From Flavobacteriales bacterium UBA7519 (GTDB lineage: Bacteria; Bacteroidota; Bacteroidia; Flavobacteriales; Weeksellaceae): DNA of 9,620 bases. Under the pieces are notes generated by a model, which saw nothing but the letters and a program-made list of their open reading frames with translations, ran no database searches and was not told the DNA's origin. The translations under genes and the position numbers were made by a program. The stretch spans positions 1-9,620 of the forward strand of contig DLND01000029.1 of NCBI GenBank assembly GCA_002476905.1, read 5' to 3'. Below are positions 1 through 6,040 of the stretch, piece by piece (positions within the stretch are counted from its first letter, which is position 1; each line of letters starts with the position of its first letter).

Positions 1-299
1 CTGCCGAATTTTCATTTTTCTTGGCTGTTCCAACGATGTTAGCTGTAACACTTTATTCTGTTTTTGTAAAAACTTGGGGTAAAGAAACTCCAAATCCACA
101 GAAAGGTTATGAGATGATTTTAGCTTCACAAGACCATATCTTGATTTTTGTAATTGGAAATATCGTTGCGTTTGTCGTTGCTTGGATTGCAATCAAATCT
201 TTCATTGCTTTGTTGAATAAATATGGTTTCCGACCTTGGGGCTGGTATCGTATTTTTGTTGGTATTGCTTTGTTGGTTTATTTTTATTGGTTTAAATAA
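1..299 (+). CDS. uppP: Undecaprenyl-diphosphatase, 3' end (partial)
   Basis: This is the C-terminal part of UppP/BacA, the membrane phosphatase that converts undecaprenyl diphosphate to undecaprenyl phosphate and so recycles the lipid carrier for peptidoglycan and other surface polymers. The reading frame enters at base 3 with AEFSFFLAVPTM, typical of the family's conserved AxxFSFLLAIPxM region, and runs open from the window edge. Two or three hydrophobic segments follow: one at the AVPTM region, one around IFVIGNIVAFVVAWIAI, and a last one after RPWGWYRI. The gene ends in the family-like GWYRIFVGIALL helix. The N-terminal glutamates and the PGxSRSGxT motif lie outside the window. A codon 21 bp in could be read as a TTG start, but the homology-like sequence continues upstream of it, so this is a truncation by the window and not a short gene. 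truB follows after 38 bp on the same strand. Confidence 0.93.
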   Translation, partial: AEFSFFLAVPTMLAVTLYSVFVKTWGKETPNPQKGYEMILASQDHILIFVIGNIVAFVVAWIAIKSFIALLNKYGFRPWGWYRIFVGIALLVYFYWFK

Positions 300-335
300 A
301 ACTCTCTAACCTCCAACTCAGAACTCTAATACTCA
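300..335 (+). repeat. Degenerate 7-bp tandem repeat, consensus AACTCNN
   Basis: The spacer between uppP and truB consists almost entirely of degenerate heptamers. Units start at 300 (8 bp long), 308, 315, 322 and 329, and most read AACTCNN or AACCTCC. No promoter or hairpin is visible here, which fits read-through from uppP into truB. Two further tracts in this window have the same period but a different sequence. Confidence 0.6.
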
Positions 336-337
336 AA

Positions 338-1039
338 ATGACGGCAGAAGAATTACAATCCGGATACATATTTCTCTTGGACAAACCTCTGGACTGGACC
401 AGTTTTCAGGCTGTCAATAAATTGAAATATAAGCTAAAAAGAGAATTTAAAGAGTTACCGAAAAAGTTTAAAATTGGGCACGCTGGAACTTTGGATCCTC
501 AAGCAACAGGATTACTCATAGTATGCACGGGGAAATTCACAAAGAAAATTCCGGAAATCCAAGATGCGCCGAAAGAATATTGGGCAGAAATCAAAATTGG
601 CGTTCAAACCGAGTCTTACGACACGGAAAAACCAGAAATTCTACAAACCGATTATTGTCATATTACAGAGGAAAATATCCACCAAACTTTGGAAAAATTT
701 CTTGGAGAAATTGATCAAAAACCTCCAGTTTTTTCTGCACTTAAAATTGATGGGAAACGCGCTTATGACCTTGCAAGAAAAGGTGAAGAAGTAGAAATGA
801 AGTCTAGAAAAACAACAATTCATTATCTTAACAATATAGAAATTAATCTTCCTTTCATTTCTTTCATTGTGGGATGCTCCAAAGGAACTTATATCAGAAG
901 CCTTGCACACGATATTGGGCAAGAATTAGGAGTTGGAGCTTATCTAACTCAGCTTAGAAGAACAAAAATTGGGGATTATAGTGTTACTGAAGCTAGTTCA
1001 GATTTTATTGACGATGATTTTAAAATTTCACAGCAATAA
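338..1039 (+). CDS. truB: tRNA pseudouridine(55) synthase TruB
   Basis: TruB isomerises uridine 55 in the T-psi-C loop of almost all tRNAs. The 233-residue product has the family landmarks in order: the N-terminal GYIFLLDKPLDWTS (9-22), the catalytic loop GHAGTLDPQATGLL (47-60) with the nucleophile Asp53, the substrate-binding PPVFSALKIDGKRAYDLAR segment after the middle of the protein, and the C-terminal SKGTYIRSLAHDIG and LRRTKIGDY motifs. It is shorter than the roughly 310-residue E. coli enzyme and stops after the catalytic domain, so a C-terminal PUA domain appears to be absent, as is usual in Bacteroidota. The ATG at 338 follows a heptamer-repeat spacer and has no Shine-Dalgarno sequence. 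The next gene starts 6 bp downstream, indicating co-transcription. Family assignment is near certain. Confidence 0.97.
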   Translation: MTAEELQSGYIFLLDKPLDWTSFQAVNKLKYKLKREFKELPKKFKIGHAGTLDPQATGLLIVCTGKFTKKIPEIQDAPKEYWAEIKIGVQTESYDTEKPEILQTDYCHITEENIHQTLEKFLGEIDQKPPVFSALKIDGKRAYDLARKGEEVEMKSRKTTIHYLNNIEINLPFISFIVGCSKGTYIRSLAHDIGQELGVGAYLTQLRRTKIGDYSVTEASSDFIDDDFKISQQ

Positions 1040-1045
1040 TATTTA

Positions 1046-1636
1046 ATGAAAAGAAATTTATTTTTTCTTGTTGTACTGTTTCCCTTTTTAGCTTTTGGAC
1101 AATCTGAAGATAGCAAAAGTAAAACGATGGGTTTTTACATCAGTCCGAATGTTCAGATTGGATATAATCTGGGGAACTCAATTAAAGATAATCAGAACAA
1201 AGATTCTCCGTACTATCAACAATATGTTGCGCCTTATTTACCAAATGATTTTACGTACGGAATTGGTGTGGTTGGAGGTTATCATATATTTCGTTTTTTT
1301 GCTTTAGGAACTGGGATTAGATATAATTTTATTGCAAATGATCAGCATCTTCTAAACTGGATTATACAACCTAAGTTCTACCTTGGAAAAGATGATTGGA
1401 AAGGATTTATAGAATTAGAATATGGTAAGCAGTTTAATCACTCTAATGTTAATAATGCTGAGCATTATGGATTGAAAATAGGTTATCAGGATGCATTTTC
1501 TAAACGTTTGAATAACGAAATTGGGTTTTTTATTTACACTCAGAATTATAAACTTTCAGGAGCAACTTTTGTAGGACTTTCATTTGGCGCAACAATTTTT
1601 AGCAACAAAAAATATACTGCTTACAGAAATGATTAA
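1046..1636 (+). CDS. Small outer-membrane beta-barrel protein, function unknown
   Basis: The 196-residue product begins with a clear Sec signal peptide: MKRN, a hydrophobic core LFFLVVLFPFLAF, and probable cleavage just before QSED at about residue 19. The mature part alternates hydrophobic and polar residues with many aromatic and glycine positions (GFYISPNVQIGYNLG, YGIGVVGGYHIF, FFALGTGIRYNF, GLKIGYQDAF, GFFIYTQNYKL, FVGLSFGATIF). This pattern suggests about eight amphipathic strands of a small porin-like barrel in the outer membrane. I see no enzymatic motif and cannot name the family. It lies 6 bp after truB and 20 bp before the rluF ATG, so it is probably co-transcribed with two RNA-modifying enzymes although its location in the cell is quite different. 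Signal peptide confidence is high, barrel topology moderate, function unknown. Confidence 0.85.
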   Translation: MKRNLFFLVVLFPFLAFGQSEDSKSKTMGFYISPNVQIGYNLGNSIKDNQNKDSPYYQQYVAPYLPNDFTYGIGVVGGYHIFRFFALGTGIRYNFIANDQHLLNWIIQPKFYLGKDDWKGFIELEYGKQFNHSNVNNAEHYGLKIGYQDAFSKRLNNEIGFFIYTQNYKLSGATFVGLSFGATIFSNKKYTAYRND

Positions 1637-1656
1637 TTTCTAATAGCAAATTGGAT

Positions 1657-2379
1657 ATGGAAAAAATTAGAATTAATAAATATTTGTCAGAAGTTGGATT
1701 CTGCTCCAGAAGAGCGGCAGATAAACTTTTGGAAGAAGGCAGAATAACTATCAATGGTGTAGTTCCAGAATTGGGAACTAAGGTATCTGATGAAGATGAA
1801 ATTTTCGTAGATGGGAAAACCATCAAAAAAGTTGAAGAAGAGTTCGTTTATATTGCCTTCAATAAACCGGTTGGAATCGTTTGTACAACTGATACGAAGC
1901 GTGAAAAGAATAATATTGTTGATTATATCAACCATCCCAAACGTATTTTCCCAATTGGACGATTAGACAAACCGAGTGAAGGTTTGATTTTGCTCACTTC
2001 CGATGGCGATATCGTCAACAAAATTCTAAGAGCCAGAAACAATCACGAGAAAGAATATTATGTAAGAGTCAATAAGCCAATCACGGAAAAGTTTCTTGAG
2101 AAAATGAGAAACGGTGTTCCGATTCTTGACACAGTTACTAAGAAATGTGAAGTCGAAAAAATCGACACAATGAATTTCCGAATCGTTCTAACACAAGGAC
2201 TCAACCGACAAATCCGAAGAATGTGTGAACATTTGGATTACGAAGTGAAGAAACTCAAACGTGTTAGAATTATGAATATAAAACTTGATCTTCCCGTAGG
2301 AAAATGGCGTGATTTGACTCCCCAGGAAATGAATGAATTGAATGGTTTATTAGAAGACTCCAGCAAAACGTTTGAGTGA
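1657..2379 (+). CDS. rluF: 23S rRNA pseudouridine(2604) synthase RluF
   Basis: RluF modifies U2604 of 23S rRNA (E. coli numbering) and belongs to the RsuA/RluB/E/F family. The 240-residue protein starts with an S4 RNA-binding domain (about 3-60: IRINKYLSEVGFCSRRAADKLLEEG, then ITINGVVPELGTKV). The synthase domain follows, with NKPVGIVCTT, the catalytic GRLDK motif (Asp104), the segment NKILRARNNHEKEYYV, and the C-terminal GLNRQIRRMCEHLDYEV and KLKRVRIMNI. The segments VPILDTVTKKC and QGLNRQIRRMCEH closely resemble E. coli RluF as I remember it, which supports RluF over RluB or RsuA. A TTG at 1651 would add two residues, but the ATG at 1657 gives the natural N-terminus and is preferred. No Shine-Dalgarno sequence is present. 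This is the last gene of the + strand cluster, and no hairpin terminator is seen after it. Confidence 0.93.
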   Translation: MEKIRINKYLSEVGFCSRRAADKLLEEGRITINGVVPELGTKVSDEDEIFVDGKTIKKVEEEFVYIAFNKPVGIVCTTDTKREKNNIVDYINHPKRIFPIGRLDKPSEGLILLTSDGDIVNKILRARNNHEKEYYVRVNKPITEKFLEKMRNGVPILDTVTKKCEVEKIDTMNFRIVLTQGLNRQIRRMCEHLDYEVKKLKRVRIMNIKLDLPVGKWRDLTPQEMNELNGLLEDSSKTFE

Positions 2380-2393
2380 TTTTTTAATTATAA

Positions 2394-2435
2394 ACCATCA
2401 ATCATCAACTATCAACCATCAATTATCATTTATCA
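2394..2435 (+). repeat. Degenerate 7-bp tandem repeat, consensus AYYATCA (6 units)
   Basis: Six adjoining heptamers, all ending ATCA, start at 2394, 2401, 2408, 2415, 2422 and 2429. The variants are ACCATCA, ATCATCA, ACTATCA, ACCATCA, ATTATCA and TTTATCA. The tract fills the space between the convergent ends of rluF and the helix-hairpin-helix gene. It runs into the latter: the stop codon (2426-2428) and the last one or two codons of that gene lie within the repeat. Confidence 0.8.
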
Positions 2436-3763
2436 TTAATAATATAAAGTCTCATTTTTTCCTCGTATTCGGGTTTCATTTTCAAATATTTCCAGATTTT
2501 TTTATCATCGGGATAAGAGGTTCTATAAAAGATAATTCTGTCTGCGGAATATCGGAAGTAAGGATGTTTTTTCAGCCAATCTTCTGGGGCATTGGCTAAA
2601 GAATATTTTGGAACATCTGAATTGTCAAGTTTTGCAACATAGATTAATTTTTCGCCCAAAGCTCTGTCAATTTCGTAAGTTTCCAAAAGTTGTTGTTTGT
2701 TTATGAAACCACCAAGTTTCTTTCTGAAAGCCAAAATCCCAGCAGAATCTTTTTCGGTAAATCCAAATTCCTGCAATTGTTTAAAAGTGATTTGATTAAG
2801 ATTAATTTTTGAAAAATCACTTTTTTCTGCAACGACAGTTTTTTCTTCAGTTTGTTTAGGTTTATCAACAATAGAAAGTCTAATCCAAGGTTTCATTTCT
2901 TCAAATTTTTCCGATGAAATCACAAAACATTTTTGAATGTCTTCCAAAGATTTAAAACTTCCTCGCAAGTTTCTTTCGCGATAATTGACGATTACATTGG
3001 CTTGTTTTTCAGAAAAACCCAAAGCTTGCCATTGTTCAGCATTTAGCTCATTGGGATCAAAATAATTATTGATTTTTACAGATTCCTTTTCTTTCTTTTT
3101 CTCAAATTTTTGAGCTAGATTTTCTGGCGTTTTGCTAGGTAAAATCAAATAAGGTGACAGTTGCGAGAACTGTTCATCATTAATCATAAAACATTCTCTC
3201 AGCTTTTCTTTGCTGATGAAACTTCCACCCAGATAATTTTTATATTTTAAAATAGCAGCCGATTGTTTCTCAGAAAAGCCAAGATTTTCCCAATCTTTTT
3301 GAGTGTAAGAATCTGGATTGAATTTCCCTTTGATGTTCAGTTTTTTCTGTTCGTAAGGTTTATAAGAAGGTTGATGATTTTTGAAGTCAGAATTAGATTC
3401 TGGAAGAAGAATGTATTTCTCTAAAGATTCATATTTTTCAGCAGAAACCGCATAACATTTTTTGAATTGAGCTTTTGATTTGAAATTTCCCCCGACAATA
3501 TCTTTATATTTCAATATCGTTTTAATCTGCTTTTCACTGAAACCAAGATTCTTCCATTGACTTTCGTCCAAATCGTTGGGGTTAAATTCAGTCAAGATAA
3601 TTTCTTGAACTTTCGGCGTATAGAAAGTAATTTGAGGTTTTTCGTAACGCTGGTTTTTCTTATAAATCGAAAAAATAATCTGTAAAAAAATAATGAGAAT
3701 ACCGAAAATTCCAAGGCTTAAAATTTGCCTTTTCCGGATTTGGAAAGGTAATTTTGGATTCAT
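2426..3763 (-). CDS. Membrane-anchored protein with tandem ComEA-like helix-hairpin-helix modules
   Basis: The 445-residue protein has a basic N-terminus, one transmembrane segment (about 14-33) and a long soluble part built of repeated modules of about 60 residues. The modules lie at about 58-118, 147-207, 234-295 and 318-377, with a weaker fifth at about 389-443. The shared pattern is FxPNxL....W..LGFSEKQ...I..Y....GG.FKS...L.KC..IS...F..L..YI, which resembles ComEA and related DNA-binding helix-hairpin-helix repeats. In ComEA the hairpin reads like GIG, whereas here it is GFSEKQ or GFTEKD, so DNA binding may be lost. Cys103, Cys191 and Cys279 occupy the same position in modules 1-3. The ATG at 3763 is preferred over a TTG at 3781, because that TTG lies inside the predicted promoter box. 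Linkers are Lys/Glu/Pro-rich. A role in DNA uptake or as an envelope scaffold is only inference. Confidence 0.87.
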   Translation of the reverse strand: MNPKLPFQIRKRQILSLGIFGILIIFLQIIFSIYKKNQRYEKPQITFYTPKVQEIILTEFNPNDLDESQWKNLGFSEKQIKTILKYKDIVGGNFKSKAQFKKCYAVSAEKYESLEKYILLPESNSDFKNHQPSYKPYEQKKLNIKGKFNPDSYTQKDWENLGFSEKQSAAILKYKNYLGGSFISKEKLRECFMINDEQFSQLSPYLILPSKTPENLAQKFEKKKEKESVKINNYFDPNELNAEQWQALGFSEKQANVIVNYRERNLRGSFKSLEDIQKCFVISSEKFEEMKPWIRLSIVDKPKQTEEKTVVAEKSDFSKINLNQITFKQLQEFGFTEKDSAGILAFRKKLGGFINKQQLLETYEIDRALGEKLIYVAKLDNSDVPKYSLANAPEDWLKKHPYFRYSADRIIFYRTSYPDDKKIWKYLKMKPEYEEKMRLYIINDK

Positions 3764-3778
3764 CTTTTGTATTTTAAC

Positions 3779-3810
3779 CAAAGTTAAATAAAAAATGAAT
3801 CGAAAATCAA
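3779..3810 (-). promoter_or_regulatory. Predicted Bacteroidota promoter for the helix-hairpin-helix gene
   Basis: Reading the - strand, a TTG (3810-3808) is followed after 21 bp by TAACTTTG (3786-3779), an exact match to the Bacteroidota -7 consensus TAnnTTTG. The box ends 15 nt before the ATG at 3763, so the leader would be only about 10 nt. It rules against the upstream TTG codon at 3781 as the start, because that codon would not be transcribed. Confidence 0.62.
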
Positions 3811-3856
3811 TAATTAATAAAAAAATATTACTAGATTTTTTTGAAAAATAGTATAA

Positions 3857-3970
3857 GTCACATAGGCAAATAGAAATATAAAAGTTAAAAATTTCAAAAA
3901 GATAAAATAGTATTTTTGCCCAACTCCTATTTTATCTTACTTTTCGCATAAATCTATGTGTCTATGTGGT
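3857..3970. repeat. Imperfect palindromic element, MITE/REP-like
   Basis: This element lies between the end of the MerR gene and the promoter of the helix-hairpin-helix gene. Its outer arms 3857-3874 and 3953-3970 are inverted copies matching at 14 of 18 positions. Each arm contains two tandem CAnATAG units 8 bp apart (CACATAG, CAAATAG; CACATAG, CACATAG). Nearer the centre, GATAAAATAG (3901-3910) pairs perfectly with CTATTTTATC (3927-3936) around a 16-nt loop. AAAAATA occurs on both sides (3844-3850 and 3971-3977) and could be a target duplication, but such a short A-rich match may be chance. The loop also contains TATTTTTG (3911-3918), a -7 box match on the + strand with no TTG at the right distance and no gene downstream. 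No ORF is present. Confidence 0.55.
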
Positions 3971-4005
3971 AAAAATATTTGGAACAGATTTAAACAAGCT
4001 TTAGA

Positions 4006-4338
4006 TTAATCGTTTAAAGAATTCTTAAGCTTCAGAAGTTCAGCTTTGATAAACTCCAATCTGTCAATAATAGTAATGGTTTCGGAGATTTTGGTGTTGG
4101 TTGTCAATGCAACTCTCGCACCGTCAAGCGTATAGGCTTTTTCTTTAACCAAATGATAAATAATCTTCAGATTCTCAATATCAGAAGGCGTAAAATAACG
4201 GTTTCCTTTTTTATTTTTTTTAGGCTTAATAATTGGAAATTCCTGCTCCCAATACCGTATCAGCGAAGTATTAACATCAAATGCTTTGGCTACTTCGCCA
4301 ATGGAATAATAAAGTTTGTCCGGTAAATTAATTTTCAT
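4006..4338 (-). CDS. Small MerR-family transcriptional regulator
   Basis: The 110-residue protein carries an N-terminal MerR-type winged helix-turn-helix. The recognition region YSIGEVAKAFDVNTSLIRYWEQEFP is at 11-35, the wing KPKKNKKGNRYFTPSDIENL is at 38-57, and the second helical pair continues to about residue 80. The C-terminus (about 85-107: TITIIDRLEFIKAELLKLKNSL) has the heptad pattern of a dimerisation coiled coil. There is no effector domain and no metal-binding cysteine, so the signal it senses, if any, is unknown. Its own promoter lies just upstream, with its -33 element overlapping the dbpA stop region. The next gene on the strand begins 243 bp further on, behind a palindromic repeat and a separate promoter, so co-transcription with it is doubtful. 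Target genes cannot be named from the sequence. Confidence 0.9.
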   Translation of the reverse strand: MKINLPDKLYYSIGEVAKAFDVNTSLIRYWEQEFPIIKPKKNKKGNRYFTPSDIENLKIIYHLVKEKAYTLDGARVALTTNTKISETITIIDRLEFIKAELLKLKNSLND

Positions 4339-4365
4339 TTGTAATCAAAAACTTTTTGAAGATGA

Positions 4366-4397
4366 CAAATATAATATTTATGGATTAATAAACTCAA
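4366..4397 (-). promoter_or_regulatory. Predicted promoter for the MerR gene
   Basis: On the - strand, TTG (4397-4395) and TATATTTG (4373-4366) are separated by 21 bp, matching the Bacteroidota form TTG-N-TAnnTTTG. The -33 TTG overlaps the dbpA stop codon (4396-4394). The leader would be about 20-25 nt. Confidence 0.6.
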
Positions 4398-5701
4398 TAA
4401 GCGATTTCTATTTTCACTTTCTTGCCTTTCAACTTTTCGTTGGCTAATTGTTTGAGCAATTCTATGGTTTTTTTTCGGTTGACAGCAACGTAGGAAGTTG
4501 TGTCCTTGACTTCGATTAAACCAATGTCATCTTTTCCGAGGCCACCTTTTTTGATTAGGTAACCAACAATGTCTACTTTGTTGACTTTGTCTTTTTTTCC
4601 GGCGCTGATGTAGATGGTTTGATTCGGAGTTCTTTCTGGAACTCGATTAGCTTCCGAAATGTTTTCTTCTGGCGTGTTGTTTTTGATGAAAGGAAAATTC
4701 TCGTCTTCCGTCATAATTAAATAAGCAAAACCTTTCGCATTCATTCTTGCAGTTCGTCCGTTTCTGTGGATGAAAGCATCTTCTTTTGGCGGTAATTGAT
4801 AATGTACAATCGACTCAACTTCTGGGATATCTAAACCTCTCGCAGCTAAATCTGTTGTAATTAAAATTCTTGCAGAATCGTTTCTGAATTTAAGCAAAGC
4901 TCGTTCTCGTTCGTCCTGTTCCATTCCGCCGTGGAAAGTTTCCCGCTGGATTCCTTTTTCTCTTAGAAGTTCAGAAATTCTGTCCACAGCATCTCTGTGA
5001 TTACAGAAAATCAAAGTTCTTTTATTTCCGATTTTACAGATGAGTTGGAAAAGTGTATTCAGTTTTTCTTCAGGTGTTGTCATTACCTTTTTTAGCTGAA
5101 TGTTCGGTTTTGCTTCATTTTCTTTTAGGAAATTGATTTTCTTTTCGTTGTTGAGTTCTACAAACTTTGGAATGTTGTCCATCACAGTTGCAGAAGTCAA
5201 AATACGTTGCGAAAGTCCATTAAGCGAGCCGATGATATATTCCATATCTTCTTTGAAACCTAATTCCAGAGCTTTGTCAAACTCGTCCAAAACCAAAGTT
5301 TTGATAGTTTCCGGGTTGAAATTTTCGTTTTTCAAGTGATAAGCAATTCTTCCAGGTGTTCCAATTAAAACAGCTGGTGCTTCTATCAGATTATTGATTT
5401 CTATCTTTTTATCGTGTCCGCCGTAAGCAATAGAAACTTTGAAATCTGTTCCCATCGATTTGAAAACTTGTTCGATTTGTAATGCTAATTCTCTGGCCGG
5501 AACTAGAATTAAGGTTTGAATTCCTTTGACGTCAGATTTCAAATTTCTAAGAACGGGAAATAAAAAACCTAAGGTTTTTCCTGAACCGGTTGGCGATAAT
5601 AAAACCACATCAGTTTCATTTTCCGACGCTTTATATATAGATTCCTGCATTTGATTCATATCCTGAATCTGCAGTTTTTTGAAGATTGAGTGTAATTCCA
5701 T
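4394..5701 (-). CDS. dbpA: DEAD-box RNA helicase, DbpA type
   Basis: This ATP-dependent RNA helicase of 435 residues most likely acts in assembly of the large ribosomal subunit. Visible motifs are a short N-terminal Q-motif region (Gln19 within NQMQESI), motif I SPTGSGKT (36-43), PARELA (68-73), TPGR (115-118), motif II as DEFD (139-142) instead of DEAD, motif III SAT (170-172), TLIFCNHRD (229-237), motif V TTDLAARGLDIP (282-293) and motif VI HRNGRTAR (312-319). Residues about 362-435 form a DbpA-type RNA-binding domain (IYISAGKKDKV...VDIVGYLIKKGGL...IGLIEVKDTTSYVAV), which in E. coli DbpA recognises hairpin 92 of 23S rRNA. The N-terminus before the Q motif is shorter than usual, but the ATG at 5701 fits the nearby promoter. 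The domain assignment is strong, and the exact rRNA target is inferred from the family. Confidence 0.94.
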   Translation of the reverse strand: MELHSIFKKLQIQDMNQMQESIYKASENETDVVLLSPTGSGKTLGFLFPVLRNLKSDVKGIQTLILVPARELALQIEQVFKSMGTDFKVSIAYGGHDKKIEINNLIEAPAVLIGTPGRIAYHLKNENFNPETIKTLVLDEFDKALELGFKEDMEYIIGSLNGLSQRILTSATVMDNIPKFVELNNEKKINFLKENEAKPNIQLKKVMTTPEEKLNTLFQLICKIGNKRTLIFCNHRDAVDRISELLREKGIQRETFHGGMEQDERERALLKFRNDSARILITTDLAARGLDIPEVESIVHYQLPPKEDAFIHRNGRTARMNAKGFAYLIMTEDENFPFIKNNTPEENISEANRVPERTPNQTIYISAGKKDKVNKVDIVGYLIKKGGLGKDDIGLIEVKDTTSYVAVNRKKTIELLKQLANEKLKGKKVKIEIAY

Positions 5702-5705
5702 TTTG

Positions 5706-5736
5706 CAAAGGTAATTCTTTTTGGTTCGAGGTTCAA
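5706..5736 (-). promoter_or_regulatory. Predicted promoter for dbpA, possibly giving a leaderless mRNA
   Basis: On the - strand, TTG (5736-5734, part of TTTG) and TACCTTTG (5713-5706) are 20 bp apart, an exact -33/-7 pair of the Bacteroidota kind. The -7 box ends only 4 nt before the ATG at 5701, so transcription should start at or within a few bases of the start codon. The -33 element lies inside the 7-bp repeat tract at 5725-5780. Confidence 0.62.
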
Positions 5737-5780
5737 AGTCTTGAATTTAAGATTCGATATTTGATATTCAATTGTCGAAG
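5725..5780 (+). repeat. Degenerate 7-bp tandem repeat, consensus TTCGANR (8 units)
   Basis: Eight units start exactly 7 bp apart at 5725, 5732, 5739, 5746, 5753, 5760, 5767 and 5774. They are TTCGAGG, TTCAAAG, TCTTGAA, TTTAAGA, TTCGATA, TTTGATA, TTCAATT and GTCGAAG. Individual units diverge, but the period is kept without a slip. The tract supplies the -33 element of the predicted dbpA promoter and abuts the palindromic element that follows. Confidence 0.6.
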
Positions 5781-5791
5781 CTTATTTATTG

Positions 5792-5970
5792 GCTATTTCG
5801 CCCATATCCCCGATTGACTCTGTTTCTTAATTTCTTTTTAGAATCGTCGAAACTCGTACCTCGTTTTGCAACGGCATGCTTTTTTGTTATTGCGATTGAC
5901 GAATGGTTCAACATATTGCTTCACTTCGTTCGCAATGATAAAAAAGATATAGTGGAAAGCGGGAAATAGC
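5792..5970. repeat. Palindromic MITE/REP-like element with nested inverted repeat
   Basis: The ends are inverted copies: GCTATTTCGCCC at 5792-5803 against the complement of 5959-5970, GCTATTTCCCGC (10 of 12, with the outer 8 bases perfect). Inside is a second inverted pair, ATTGCGA (5889-5895) and TCGCAAT (5930-5936). The right inner arm is the end of ATTGCTTCACTTCGTTCGCA (starting 5915), a wording I recall from dispersed repeats in many bacterial genomes (reverse complement ATTGCGAACGAAGTGAAGC). A 65-codon frame crosses the element but starts inside the neighbouring heptamer tract and ends in the terminal repeat, so I treat the segment as non-coding. Confidence 0.55.
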
Positions 5971-6040
5971 TCCTAAATGTTTATTTGATTTTAATTTGAT
6001 TATCAATGAATTATATTGAAATCGAATTTAATGAAAATTA

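Noticed and set aside
523..922. ORFs of 63, 76 and 93 codons overlapping truB
   Set aside because: Other-frame shadows of a gene with all TruB motifs intact; no recognisable protein features.
2394..2435. Possible CRISPR or phage attachment site
   Set aside because: Units are 7 bp, adjoining and without spacers; there is no tRNA, integrase or cas gene nearby.
2372..2599. 75-codon + strand ORF across the rluF and helix-hairpin-helix 3' ends
   Set aside because: Its first part is translation of the AYYATCA repeat and the rest is antisense to the helix-hairpin-helix gene.
3911..3918. TATTTTTG as a + strand promoter
   Set aside because: No TTG at the right distance upstream and no + strand gene downstream; it lies in the loop of the palindrome.
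5100..5339. 79-codon + strand ORF opposite dbpA
   Set aside because: Antisense to helicase motifs; low-complexity Ser/Phe/Leu composition typical of a shadow.
5772..5969. 65-codon + strand ORF between dbpA and rpsA
   Set aside because: It starts with a non-ATG codon in the heptamer tract, crosses a palindromic repeat, and its stop falls in the terminal inverted repeat. Composition is explained by the repeat element.
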